From contig JAEXBU010000016.1 in the NCBI GenBank assembly GCA_023393815.1, positions 1 to 56,851 on the forward strand: a DNA stretch of 56,851 nucleotides, given 5' to 3'. Made by a program: the position numbers and the translations under genes. Source of the DNA: Bacillota bacterium. Lineage in GTDB: Bacteria; Bacillota; Clostridia; Tissierellales; Peptoniphilaceae. Below the pieces are notes generated by a model. The model did not search any database and was not told the DNA's origin. It saw only the letters and a list, made by a program, of their open reading frames with translations. Numbering within the stretch: position 1 is the first letter of the stretch; each line of letters begins with the position of its first letter. This document shows, in pieces, positions 15,787 to 22,651 of the stretch.

Positions 15787-16998
15787 TTAGAATTTTTCTT
15801 TTTTCTCCATCCCTTGGGCGATGCGAAAAGCCGAAGCCATCGCCCAATGAATGTTGTACCCGCCGCAGTCTCCGTCCACGTCCAGCACTTCCCCGGCGGC
15901 GTAAAGCCCCGGCGCATAGGCAGACTCCAAGTCTTCGCTAAAGCCGTCCAAGGCCATACCGCCGCAGGTAACTTGCGCGTAGTCGAAGCCTCGCACGCCG
16001 GTGACGGGCATCGTAAAGGCAAACAGCAGGTTCAACAAACGGTTCCGATCGGCCCATGGCAGTTGATCCATTCCTTCATCGCCCTTCAGCCCGCATTCCT
16101 TTAAGACTACGTGCACCCATTTGTTCGACAAGATACCGTCGAGAAAATCTTCTACCGCCGCGGGCAAATAACTGCGCCCTTCGAGAAGGTTTCTGTAGTC
16201 GCCGAGTTGATCCAAATGATTGATCATAGGAAAAGACACCCGATAATTGCCTTTTTCCTCCCCCACGGTTCGGGCGAGATCCAACACAGGCGGCCCGCTA
16301 ATCCCGTCTTTCGCCAAGAGGATTTCCCCCGTCTTCGACGCGATTTTTTCTCCGTTTCGAAACAGATTGACCGCGCCCTCCACTTTCGTACCGTTTAAAT
16401 GCTTTAAATAGGGGCTGTCGCAAACCAGGGCGGAAATGCCGGGGAATATCCGCGTCTTTTTGTGGCCAAACGCCTGTAAAAGCGCATAGCCCTTGCCGTC
16501 TGCGCCCGATTGGGGCATGGCCATGCCGCCGGTTGCGACAATTACGCGATCCGCGAAAAATATCTTTTCTCTGCTCGCCAAGCGAAAGCCGTCTTTCGCC
16601 TTTTCAATTTTCTCGATACACGTATCCACTACTTCCACGCCGCCTGCGGAAAAAAAACGCCGCCTTAGAGCGTTTAAGACGGTGCGGGCCTGAAGCGTCG
16701 ACGGATAGAGCTTGCCTCGTTCTTCTTCTACGAGGTCGATCCCCATTTCTTCAAAAAATCTGCGGCGCACGGCGGGGGAAAAATACGTTCCCGGATCGAA
16801 GGGCAGAGGCGATTCGCTATGCCAGTGCGCGCGAGACAAATCTCCGTTGCTTACATTCGCCCGACCGTTTCCCGTAACCAATAATTTTTTTCCCACGCGA
16901 TTTTTTCGCTCGTAAATCGCGACCCTATGACCCCCTTCGGCTAAGAGACACCCGGCGGCGAGGCCGCTGACGCCGCCGCCGACAATGGCGATTTCCAT
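15787..16998 (-). CDS. HI0933/BaiN-like FAD-dependent oxidoreductase
   Basis: Flavoprotein of the HI0933 family, 403 aa. The Rossmann FAD motif is at the N-terminus (IVGGGVSGLAAGCLLAEGG), followed by VGKKLLVTGNGRANVSN, which is diagnostic of this family. A second nucleotide segment (VIVATGGMAMPQSGADGKGY) and the C-terminal AAGEVLDVDGDCGGYNIHW complete the fold. Members are widespread and mostly uncharacterised; BaiN from Clostridium scindens was proposed to reduce bile-acid C=C bonds, but similarity alone does not support that substrate here. The ATG follows AAAGGGG. It interrupts the ribosomal cluster between rplA and rplJ. Confidence 0.9.
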   Translation of the reverse strand: MEIAIVGGGVSGLAAGCLLAEGGHRVAIYERKNRVGKKLLVTGNGRANVSNGDLSRAHWHSESPLPFDPGTYFSPAVRRRFFEEMGIDLVEEERGKLYPSTLQARTVLNALRRRFFSAGGVEVVDTCIEKIEKAKDGFRLASREKIFFADRVIVATGGMAMPQSGADGKGYALLQAFGHKKTRIFPGISALVCDSPYLKHLNGTKVEGAVNLFRNGEKIASKTGEILLAKDGISGPPVLDLARTVGEEKGNYRVSFPMINHLDQLGDYRNLLEGRSYLPAAVEDFLDGILSNKWVHVVLKECGLKGDEGMDQLPWADRNRLLNLLFAFTMPVTGVRGFDYAQVTCGGMALDGFSEDLESAYAPGLYAAGEVLDVDGDCGGYNIHWAMASAFRIAQGMEKKEKF

Positions 16999-17077
16999 AG
17001 AAAAACCCCTTTCTTTTCACCGAGTATAGCACGCAAATATGCTACAATACAAGGTAGAAAAAGTGAAAGGAGCCAAC

Positions 17078-18295
17078 ATGAATATTACCGAACGTTTAAA
17101 AAAATACGTACAAGTTTTCACCACTAGCGACGAAAATTCCGATACCTTCCCGTCTACTGCGCGCCAATTCGACTTGGCCCACATCCTCGTAGACGAACTG
17201 AAGGAATTGGGATTGGAAGATGCCAAAGTCGATAACTACGGCTACGTCACCGCACACCTTGCTTCCAACGTGGACAAAGACCTTCCCACTTTGGGCCTCT
17301 TGGCCCACATGGATACCTCCCCCGCCATGAATGGCGAAGGCGTCAAACCGCAAGTGATCCACTACGAAGGCGGCGACATCGTCTTAAATAAAGAAAAAAA
17401 TATCGTCCTCTCGGACGAAGATTTCCCCGCGTTAAAGGAGGTGCGAGGCCTAGACTTAATGGTCTCCGACGGCACCACGCTTCTGGGCGCCGACGACAAA
17501 GCGGGCATCGCCATTATTATGGATAGCCTGAAAACCTTGATCGAAAAGGATCTTCCCCACGGCCCTCTGGCCATCGGCTTTACGCCCGATGAAGAAATCG
17601 GCTGCGGTGTCGATCACTTCGACGTGGACGCCTTTGGCGCCGACGTAGCTTTTACCTTGGATGGTTCTCGCCTCGGCGAAGTGCAATACGAATGTTTCCA
17701 CGCCGTCAGCGGCAAAGTATCCATTCAAGGGGTCAGTGTCCATCCGGGCAGCGCGAAAAACCAAATGATCAACGCCATTAGTCTGGGCATGGAACTGGAC
17801 GGAATGCTTCCGGAACAAATGCGCCCCCAATATACGGAAGGCTACGAAGGCTTCTACCACCTGGATCAATTCCGCGGCACGGTCGACGAAGCGGAAATGG
17901 TCTACATCCTGCGGGATTTCGACGCGGAGAAAGTAAAGAACATGGGCGAGATCTTCCAGGCTGCCGTGGATTTTTTAAACAGAAAATACGGACAACACAT
18001 CACTCTGACTTTGGAAGAAAGCTACCGAAATATGCGCGAAAAAATCGAGCCGCACATGGACCTCATCGACCTGTGCGTGGACGTCATGAAAGAAGAAGGG
18101 ATCGAGCCCATCGTCGCGCCCATTCGCGGCGGCACCGACGGCAGCAAACTTTCCTGGATGGGCCTTCCCACGCCGAACCTCTTTACCGGCGGCATGAATT
18201 TCCACGGCCCCTACGAATATATCCCCATTCAACATATGGAAAAGGGCCGGGACTTTTTGGTGACGCTCATCCAAACCATGGCGAAGCGGGCGTAA
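17078..18295 (+). CDS. pepT: Peptidase T (tripeptide aminopeptidase)
   Basis: Cytosolic di-zinc M20B metallopeptidase that removes N-terminal residues from tripeptides. The 405-aa protein has the metal and catalytic motifs in order: LLAHMDTSP, TTLLGADDKAG, GFTPDEEIGCG, and the C-terminal GTDGSKLSWMGLPTPN and MNFHGPYEY segments. The ATG at 17078 is preceded by GAAAGGAG; an in-frame upstream ATG lies on the -10 region. A TGC-TACAAT extended -10 sits about 30 nt upstream. It fits an amino-acid/peptide-fermenting lifestyle. crcB begins one nucleotide after its stop. Confidence 0.96.
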   Translation: MNITERLKKYVQVFTTSDENSDTFPSTARQFDLAHILVDELKELGLEDAKVDNYGYVTAHLASNVDKDLPTLGLLAHMDTSPAMNGEGVKPQVIHYEGGDIVLNKEKNIVLSDEDFPALKEVRGLDLMVSDGTTLLGADDKAGIAIIMDSLKTLIEKDLPHGPLAIGFTPDEEIGCGVDHFDVDAFGADVAFTLDGSRLGEVQYECFHAVSGKVSIQGVSVHPGSAKNQMINAISLGMELDGMLPEQMRPQYTEGYEGFYHLDQFRGTVDEAEMVYILRDFDAEKVKNMGEIFQAAVDFLNRKYGQHITLTLEESYRNMREKIEPHMDLIDLCVDVMKEEGIEPIVAPIRGGTDGSKLSWMGLPTPNLFTGGMNFHGPYEYIPIQHMEKGRDFLVTLIQTMAKRA

Positions 18296-18296
18296 C

Positions 18297-18653
18297 TTGC
18301 AGGTACTCTATGCAGCGGGCGGCGGAGCTCTCGGTGCGGCCACGCGCTTTTTGCTTTCCCGCCTGCCCTTCACGGATCACACCTTACCCATTCCCACACT
18401 GCTCGCCAATAGCATCGGCTGCTTTCTTATGGGCTTCTTCGCCGCCAAAGCCGAGGCGCGGGGCTTAAGTCCGAACCTGCAGATTTTCCTAAAAACCGGT
18501 TTTTGCGGCGGGCTCACCACATTTTCTGCCTTTAGTTCGGAAACCATTCAAATGACCCAAAAGGGACAGCTCTCGACCGCGTTTTTCTACGTTGCCGCTT
18601 CCATCGGTTTGGGCTTTTTCGCCCTGTATCTTGGCGGTCAATGGACAAAATAA
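18297..18653 (+). CDS. crcB: CrcB/FluC fluoride exporter
   Basis: Four-helix membrane protein that forms dual-topology dimers and exports fluoride. The 118-aa sequence has GGGALGAATRFLLSR, the LLANSIGCFLMGF segment with the Asn of the pore, and the GFCGGLTTFSAFSSE motif. The start is TTG at 18297, one nucleotide after the pepT stop, with only a weak purine-rich site inside pepT, so translational coupling is likely. No fluoride riboswitch precedes it. Many Firmicutes carry two adjacent crcB genes, but here there is one. Confidence 0.92.
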   Translation: MQVLYAAGGGALGAATRFLLSRLPFTDHTLPIPTLLANSIGCFLMGFFAAKAEARGLSPNLQIFLKTGFCGGLTTFSAFSSETIQMTQKGQLSTAFFYVAASIGLGFFALYLGGQWTK

Positions 18654-18674
18654 AAAATCCGGCTCCCGGCCGAA

Positions 18675-18726
18675 TCCCATAAAAAAATCGAGTAAGCCAT
18701 CGCACTTACTCGATTTTTTTATGGGA
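18675..18726. terminator. Bidirectional terminator with 22-bp perfect inverted repeat
   Basis: Two 22-nt arms (18675-18696 and 18705-18726) match perfectly around an 8-nt loop. The inner part is TCGAGTAAG / CTTACTCGA, flanked by A7 on one side and T7 on the other, so it can terminate crcB on the plus strand and the lipoprotein gene side on the minus strand. Confidence 0.88.
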
Positions 18727-18827
18727 GCTCTTTACCCTACCGAACGCCGCGAAAAAACTTTCCCGATTTTTCGTTTTTCTACTCTCTGTCCTTCTTCTTC
18801 TTAAGAATCATGCCCGTAGACATTCTC

Positions 18828-19550
18828 TTATTCCATACGGACGGAGGTTAACAGAGACAGGATTCCGTCGATGGCATAGGCGCGGCGGCTCGGCTCTTGG
18901 CCCCATTGCCTCGCCTCTTTTTCTTTCAGGCTCGCTACCAGATAGTTTCCTTCTCTCGCCCCTAAAAGCAACTGTCCTTTTTTAGGGAAGTCCTTGGGAT
19001 TGACGGCGATCGTTCCCAACACTTCGCCGGTATCTTTAAAGACGAAAGCGATCGTTCCCTTTTCTTTCACCACGTCCACACCTTCGATTCCGCCTTCCGG
19101 CCACTTCCACTTTATGTCCGGATCCCGTAAAGTCTCTTCGTACGTAATATCGCTATAGGCTAGGTCTTTTCGATCGAAGATGCCGATCGTCCATAACTTT
19201 CGTTCTTCGTCGTAAAAGCTCGGATCGTCTTTTCCCTCCGCAATGTTTTCCATGTTTACGTAACGTTTACGGTCTTTTTCGACGACCAAATCGCTTTTGA
19301 CCGGAACCGATAGAATTCTCTCGTCGACGGTTTTAAACGACACGTTGGCCTCGTCTTTTACCGGCAAGTAGCCTGCCTTCTCGCAGATGACGGCTTCGTC
19401 GATAAAGACGTTTCCGTCTTTCACTATGTAATCGGCCGGATCGATCAAAACGCCACAAAAAATAACGTCCTCGACGAGACGAGACGGCTGCGCCCGACAG
19501 CCCGCAAGCAAAAGCAAACACAGCGCCACAATAGATAAGCGTCCTTTCAT
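18828..19550 (-). CDS. Putative lipoprotein of unknown function
   Basis: A 240-aa exported protein with a lipobox: residues 1-18 end in LLLLAGC, giving lipidation at Cys18. The mature part is charged and beta-rich. Stretches such as VKDGNVFIDEAVICEKAGYLPV vaguely resemble the stalk domain of copper-amine-oxidase-N proteins (inference), and a repeated substrate-like motif is absent. I do not recognise a family. I chose ATG at 19550 because AAAGGAGGAAGAG lies upstream and the signal peptide then begins correctly. It lies between rplA and the crcB/pepT pair and is one of the genes breaking the ribosomal cluster. Confidence 0.8.
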   Translation of the reverse strand: MKGRLSIVALCLLLLAGCRAQPSRLVEDVIFCGVLIDPADYIVKDGNVFIDEAVICEKAGYLPVKDEANVSFKTVDERILSVPVKSDLVVEKDRKRYVNMENIAEGKDDPSFYDEERKLWTIGIFDRKDLAYSDITYEETLRDPDIKWKWPEGGIEGVDVVKEKGTIAFVFKDTGEVLGTIAVNPKDFPKKGQLLLGAREGNYLVASLKEKEARQWGQEPSRRAYAIDGILSLLTSVRME

Positions 19551-19617
19551 TCTCTTCCTCCTTTTCCCCATTATATCGATTCAAAGTAGGAAAAGAGATA
19601 CGTGTCTTCTAATTTTT

Positions 19618-19731
19618 CTATAAGGTTTCATGACAGCACGTTCCATCTTCGCCTTTGCCGAAAGAAAATCGCGAAGTTGCCGTAGAAAGACCGATAGCAT
19701 CCGTTAAAGGACGCACGTGAATTTTAGGCAT
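19618..19731 (-). CDS. Possible 37-aa small ORF after rplA terminator
   Basis: A minus-strand frame of 37 codons starts MPKIHVRPLTD and ends DGTCCHETL. It begins two bases after the T-run of the rplA terminator and has no ribosome binding site, so it may be chance. It is the only frame worth noting in the 200-nt gap between rplA and the lipoprotein gene. Confidence 0.15.
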   Translation of the reverse strand: MPKIHVRPLTDAIGLSTATSRFSFGKGEDGTCCHETL

Positions 19732-19733
19732 AA

Positions 19734-19758
19734 GAAAAGCGCCCGCCGATGCGAGCGC
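19734..19758 (-). terminator. rplA terminator
   Basis: A minus-strand 8-bp stem (GCGCTCGC / GCGGGCGC, one G-U) with a 4-nt loop is followed by TTTTCTT. It closes the rpmG-secE-nusG-rplK-rplA unit. Confidence 0.82.
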
Positions 19759-19772
19759 AATCTTTTATTTCG

Positions 19773-20471
19773 TTAATCCATTAATTTGGAGCCGTTTACG
19801 CGGATCCCCGGGCCCATAGTGGATGCCAGGGTAACGGAGCGTAAATAACGTCCTTTGGCTGCTGCCGGTTTCGAACGAATAATGGCAGAGATTAAGGTTT
19901 TGAAGTTTTCCGTGAGCTTTTCCGTACCGAAGGATTTTTTCCCGATAGGTACGTTGATGATGGCCGCTTTGTCCACGCGGTATTCCACTTTCCCGGCCTT
20001 GATTTCTTGGACGGCTTGCGCTACATCGAAGGTAACGGTTCCGGCCTTCGGGTTCGGCATGAGGCCCTTGGGACCCAAGACGCGGCCGATACGACCGACG
20101 ATGCCCATCATATCGGGCGTAGCGACGACGACGTCGAATTCGAACCAGTTTTCATCTTGGATTTTCTTCATCAGCTCTTCGCCACCGACGTAATCGGCAC
20201 CGGCTTCTTCCGCTTCCTTGGCCTTGTCGCCTTTAGCGAAAACCAAGATACGTTCCGTACGGCCGGTTCCGTGAGGAAGGACGACGGTACCGCGTACTTG
20301 TTGGTCGGCGTGACGGGGATCGACACCGAGGCGGACGGCCAGTTCGATGGTTTCATCGAAATTAGCGACGGCGGTCTTTTGTACCAACTCAATGGCTTCG
20401 TTCACATCGTAAAGTTGGGAACGATCGACGAGTTTAATACTGTCTTGATATTTTTTACCTCTCTTAGGCAT
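19773..20471 (-). CDS. rplA: 50S ribosomal protein L1
   Basis: Forms the mobile L1 stalk at the ribosomal E site and can repress its own mRNA. The 232-aa protein is full length, with FDETIELAVRLGVDPRHADQ, RGTVVLPHGTGR, VGRIGRVLGPKGLMPNPKAG and KPAAAKGRYLRSVTLASTMGPG. It lies 42 nt after rplK with an AAGGAGG site. A terminator follows, so rplJ is not reached from here, unlike the standard arrangement. Confidence 0.98.
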   Translation of the reverse strand: MPKRGKKYQDSIKLVDRSQLYDVNEAIELVQKTAVANFDETIELAVRLGVDPRHADQQVRGTVVLPHGTGRTERILVFAKGDKAKEAEEAGADYVGGEELMKKIQDENWFEFDVVVATPDMMGIVGRIGRVLGPKGLMPNPKAGTVTFDVAQAVQEIKAGKVEYRVDKAAIINVPIGKKSFGTEKLTENFKTLISAIIRSKPAAAKGRYLRSVTLASTMGPGIRVNGSKLMD

Positions 20472-20513
20472 ATTTAACCTCCTTGTGGTTCAAACGAAAT
20501 GGAATTTCTCCCA

Positions 20514-20939
20514 CTAACCTTCTACTTCGACGCCCATGCTTCGTGCCGTGCCGGCGATCATGCGCATAGCTGCTTCCACGTCGGCTGCGTTTAAGTCGGG
20601 CATTTTTGTTTCGGCGATTTCTCGACATTGATCCTTGGTGATCTTGGCCACTTTTTTCTTGTTCGGTTCGCCGCTCGCTTTGTCGATGCCTGCTGCTTTT
20701 TTAATTAAGACAGCTGCCGGCGGAGTCTTGGTAATAAAGGTAAAGGAACGATCTTGATAAACAGTCATGACTACCGGAATAATCATGCCGGCTTGATCTT
20801 GCGTCTTGGCGTTGAATTGCTTGGTAAATTCCATGATGTTCACGCCGTGGGGACCGAGAGCGGTACCGACCGGCGGTGCCGGCGTTGCCTTGCCTGCGGG
20901 GATTTGTAATTTAACGATTGCTATGACTTTCTTTGCCAT
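20514..20939 (-). CDS. rplK: 50S ribosomal protein L11
   Basis: Binds the GTPase-associated region of 23S rRNA and is needed for stringent response signalling. The 141-aa protein has the classical IVKLQIPAGKATPAPPVG start, LGPHGVNIMEFTKQFN, and FITKTPPAAVLIKKAAG. It follows nusG by 58 nt with TAGGAGGTG before the ATG. Length and motifs are normal. Confidence 0.98.
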   Translation of the reverse strand: MAKKVIAIVKLQIPAGKATPAPPVGTALGPHGVNIMEFTKQFNAKTQDQAGMIIPVVMTVYQDRSFTFITKTPPAAVLIKKAAGIDKASGEPNKKKVAKITKDQCREIAETKMPDLNAADVEAAMRMIAGTARSMGVEVEG

Positions 20940-20997
20940 AGTACACCTCCTAATGTGGTTTTGCGGGGTTTCCCTCCCACTCTTAATGTGCTTACGT

Positions 20998-21555
20998 TTA
21001 GGCCTCGGTTAGTTGGTTTGCATCCAATTCTACCAAGGTGTCGCGGCCGAACATGGAAATGGTGACTTTCACCTTTCGATTTTCCTCGTCCAGCTCTTTG
21101 ACGATGCCGATGAAATCTTCGAAGGGACCGGTCAAGACTTTGACGCGGTCGCCTGCGGAATAAGTCTCCGATAAGGCTTCTTTTTTCGTCACGCCTAAAT
21201 GTTTGACCTCTTCGTCGGATAGGGGAATCGGTTTGGATCCCGGCCCGACAAAGCCGGTAACGCCTCTCGTGTTTCTAACGACATACCAGGATTTATCGTT
21301 CATAATCATCTTTACCAGGACGTAGGAAGGGAACATCTTGCGTTCCTTTAATTTCTTTACGCCGTCTTTTTCTTCGACGTAATCTTCCATGGGGACCTGG
21401 ACATCAAAGATCATATCGCCGAGATCCTGGTTTTTCACCATGGATTCCATATTGTCTTTGACTTTATTTTCGTGGCCGGAATAGGTATGGATCACATACC
21501 AGTGGGCTTCTTCCTGACCGTTTTCGCCATTTGTGCGATTTAAATCATCTGTCAA
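20998..21555 (-). CDS. nusG: Transcription antitermination/pausing factor NusG
   Basis: Binds the RNA polymerase clamp and influences pausing, termination and transcription-translation coupling. The 185-aa protein has the NGN domain (EAHWYVIHTYSGHENKV, MFPSYVLVKM, VRNTRGVTGFVG) and a C-terminal KOW domain (GDRVKVLTGPFEDFIGIV). It follows secE by 19 nt, the usual order. Confidence 0.98.
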   Translation of the reverse strand: MTDDLNRTNGENGQEEAHWYVIHTYSGHENKVKDNMESMVKNQDLGDMIFDVQVPMEDYVEEKDGVKKLKERKMFPSYVLVKMIMNDKSWYVVRNTRGVTGFVGPGSKPIPLSDEEVKHLGVTKKEALSETYSAGDRVKVLTGPFEDFIGIVKELDEENRKVKVTISMFGRDTLVELDANQLTEA

Positions 21556-21574
21556 TCGAAATCCTCCAATACGC

Positions 21575-21796
21575 CTACAGTCCTAAAATCAGGCCCATAA
21601 CATGGCTAAAGACAAAGTCAACAGCGTAAATAAACAAGGCGGTGACGATGCTGACAAAAATTACAATCAGACTGTATTGGAATAATTGCTTTTTCGTCGG
21701 CCATACGACCCGCTTAAATTCCCTTCTAACACCGCGAAAATATTTCGTTAAGGATTGTCTTTCCTCAACCTTCGGCGTGTTGGACTTTTGCGCCAT
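21575..21796 (-). CDS. secE: Preprotein translocase subunit SecE
   Basis: Small essential subunit of the SecYEG channel. The 73-aa protein has the conserved amphipathic stretch (YFRGVRREFKRVVWPTKKQL) followed by one membrane helix (SLIVIFVSIVTALFIYAVDFVF). It begins 11 nt after the rpmG stop with a GGAGAGATAGG site inside the gap. Confidence 0.97.
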   Translation of the reverse strand: MAQKSNTPKVEERQSLTKYFRGVRREFKRVVWPTKKQLFQYSLIVIFVSIVTALFIYAVDFVFSHVMGLILGL

Positions 21797-21807
21797 CCTA
21801 TCTCTCC

Positions 21808-21957
21808 TTACTTCGTCTCCTTATGAACCGTATGAGTCTTGCAGAATTTGCAATACTTTTTGATTTCCATACGTTCCGGCGTATTTTTTTTGTTCTTGTA
21901 CGTGACATAGTTTCTTTGTTTGCACTCTGTGCATTCTAATGTGACGCGATCTGCCAT
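21808..21957 (-). CDS. rpmG: 50S ribosomal protein L33, zinc-binding form
   Basis: A 49-aa ribosomal protein that starts MADRVTLECTEC and ends with CKFCKTHTVHKETK. Two Cys-x2-Cys pairs are intact, so this is the zinc-containing (C+) paralogue. The ATG at 21957 follows AGGAGGTGTGTG. It is the first gene of the rpmG-secE-nusG-rplK-rplA unit, about 95 nt downstream of the promoter. Confidence 0.96.
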   Translation of the reverse strand: MADRVTLECTECKQRNYVTYKNKKNTPERMEIKKYCKFCKTHTVHKETK

Positions 21958-21999
21958 CACACACCTCCTCTAGCTCCTTATTAATGGAAATAAACTCAA

Positions 22000-22029
22000 T
22001 AAAAAAGGGCTTGTATCAAGCCTCTTTTT
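22000..22029 (-). terminator. Intrinsic-terminator-like hairpin in the rpmG leader
   Basis: A minus-strand GGCTTG / CAAGCC hairpin with a 3-nt loop is followed by CTTTTTT. It lies downstream of both the hemerythrin-gene stop and the rpmG promoter, so it can end the upstream message and also sits in the leader of the ribosomal unit as a possible attenuator. Confidence 0.75.
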
Positions 22030-22058
22030 CCGGTAATCCGGATTTGGTTTACGGAGTG

Positions 22059-22087
22059 ATCTTATCAAAAATCCGGCCATCTGTCAA
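22059..22087 (-). promoter_or_regulatory. Promoter of rpmG-secE-nusG-rplKA
   Basis: Minus-strand consensus TTGACA (22082-22087), a 17-nt spacer and TAAGAT (22059-22064). An AAATCCGG-type inverted repeat flanks the -10. This is among the strongest promoters in the window. Confidence 0.85.
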
Positions 22088-22093
22088 TCTTTC

Positions 22094-22651
22094 TTATTGA
22101 TTTTTAAGTATTTCTTCCCACCGATCCAATTCCTTTAGATAACGATCCCGGCGCTCGCCATGTTCTCTTTCGAAAATCGCCGTCTCCTTATCTACCGCCT
22201 CCAGTCGCTCGGCGCTTAAATTTCTCTCTGCAAAAGGATAGACTACGGTATTTTCCCGCTCGGCGTGGGCTTCGAGCAAAAAGGCGTAGTTATACAAAAG
22301 ACCGAAGACATCCAGAAAATTTTCCTTCGTCTCCTCTTTCTCCCACTTTTTCCGCGCCTCGTCTAAATTTCTGACGATATTTCGGGCCTGATCGTGTTCG
22401 ACGAGCATCCCTTGGCGGACGATTTTTTCCACCACCGGGCCTAAATCCTCGAGCATATAGCGAAAGAGAATATCCTCTTCCTTTCCGTGGTGATGGGCAT
22501 CGGAGTAGTGGCGAATAAATTCGATCATCGGCAAGACTTCCCCTTGAAACAAGACGTCGCCTTCCAAGGCCCGGATCAAGAAGCGGCGAATGATTCCCGT
22601 AAAGCGCAGAATTTGTTCGTGTTCTTTTTCGAGTACATCAATTCCGTACAT
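22094..22651 (-). CDS. Hemerythrin-like domain protein
   Basis: A 185-aa cytosolic helical protein with histidine/acidic clusters spaced as in hemerythrin-like cation-binding domains: VLEKEHEQIL, YSDAHHHGKEEDILF, LVEHDQARNI and LEAHAERENTVVYPFAE. Such proteins bind a di-iron centre and are linked to oxygen, NO or redox sensing. The ATG at 22651 follows AAAGGAGAAAGACC. It overlaps the upstream FAD dehydrogenase gene by 14 nt, so the two are co-translated. That pairing suggests a shared oxidative-stress or redox role (inference). Confidence 0.85.
   Translation of the reverse strand: MYGIDVLEKEHEQILRFTGIIRRFLIRALEGDVLFQGEVLPMIEFIRHYSDAHHHGKEEDILFRYMLEDLGPVVEKIVRQGMLVEHDQARNIVRNLDEARKKWEKEETKENFLDVFGLLYNYAFLLEAHAERENTVVYPFAERNLSAERLEAVDKETAIFEREHGERRDRYLKELDRWEEILKNQ

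Noticed and set aside
18200..18296. Possible fluoride riboswitch before crcB
   Set aside because: The sequence is the 3' end of pepT, and no conserved fluoride aptamer blocks are present.
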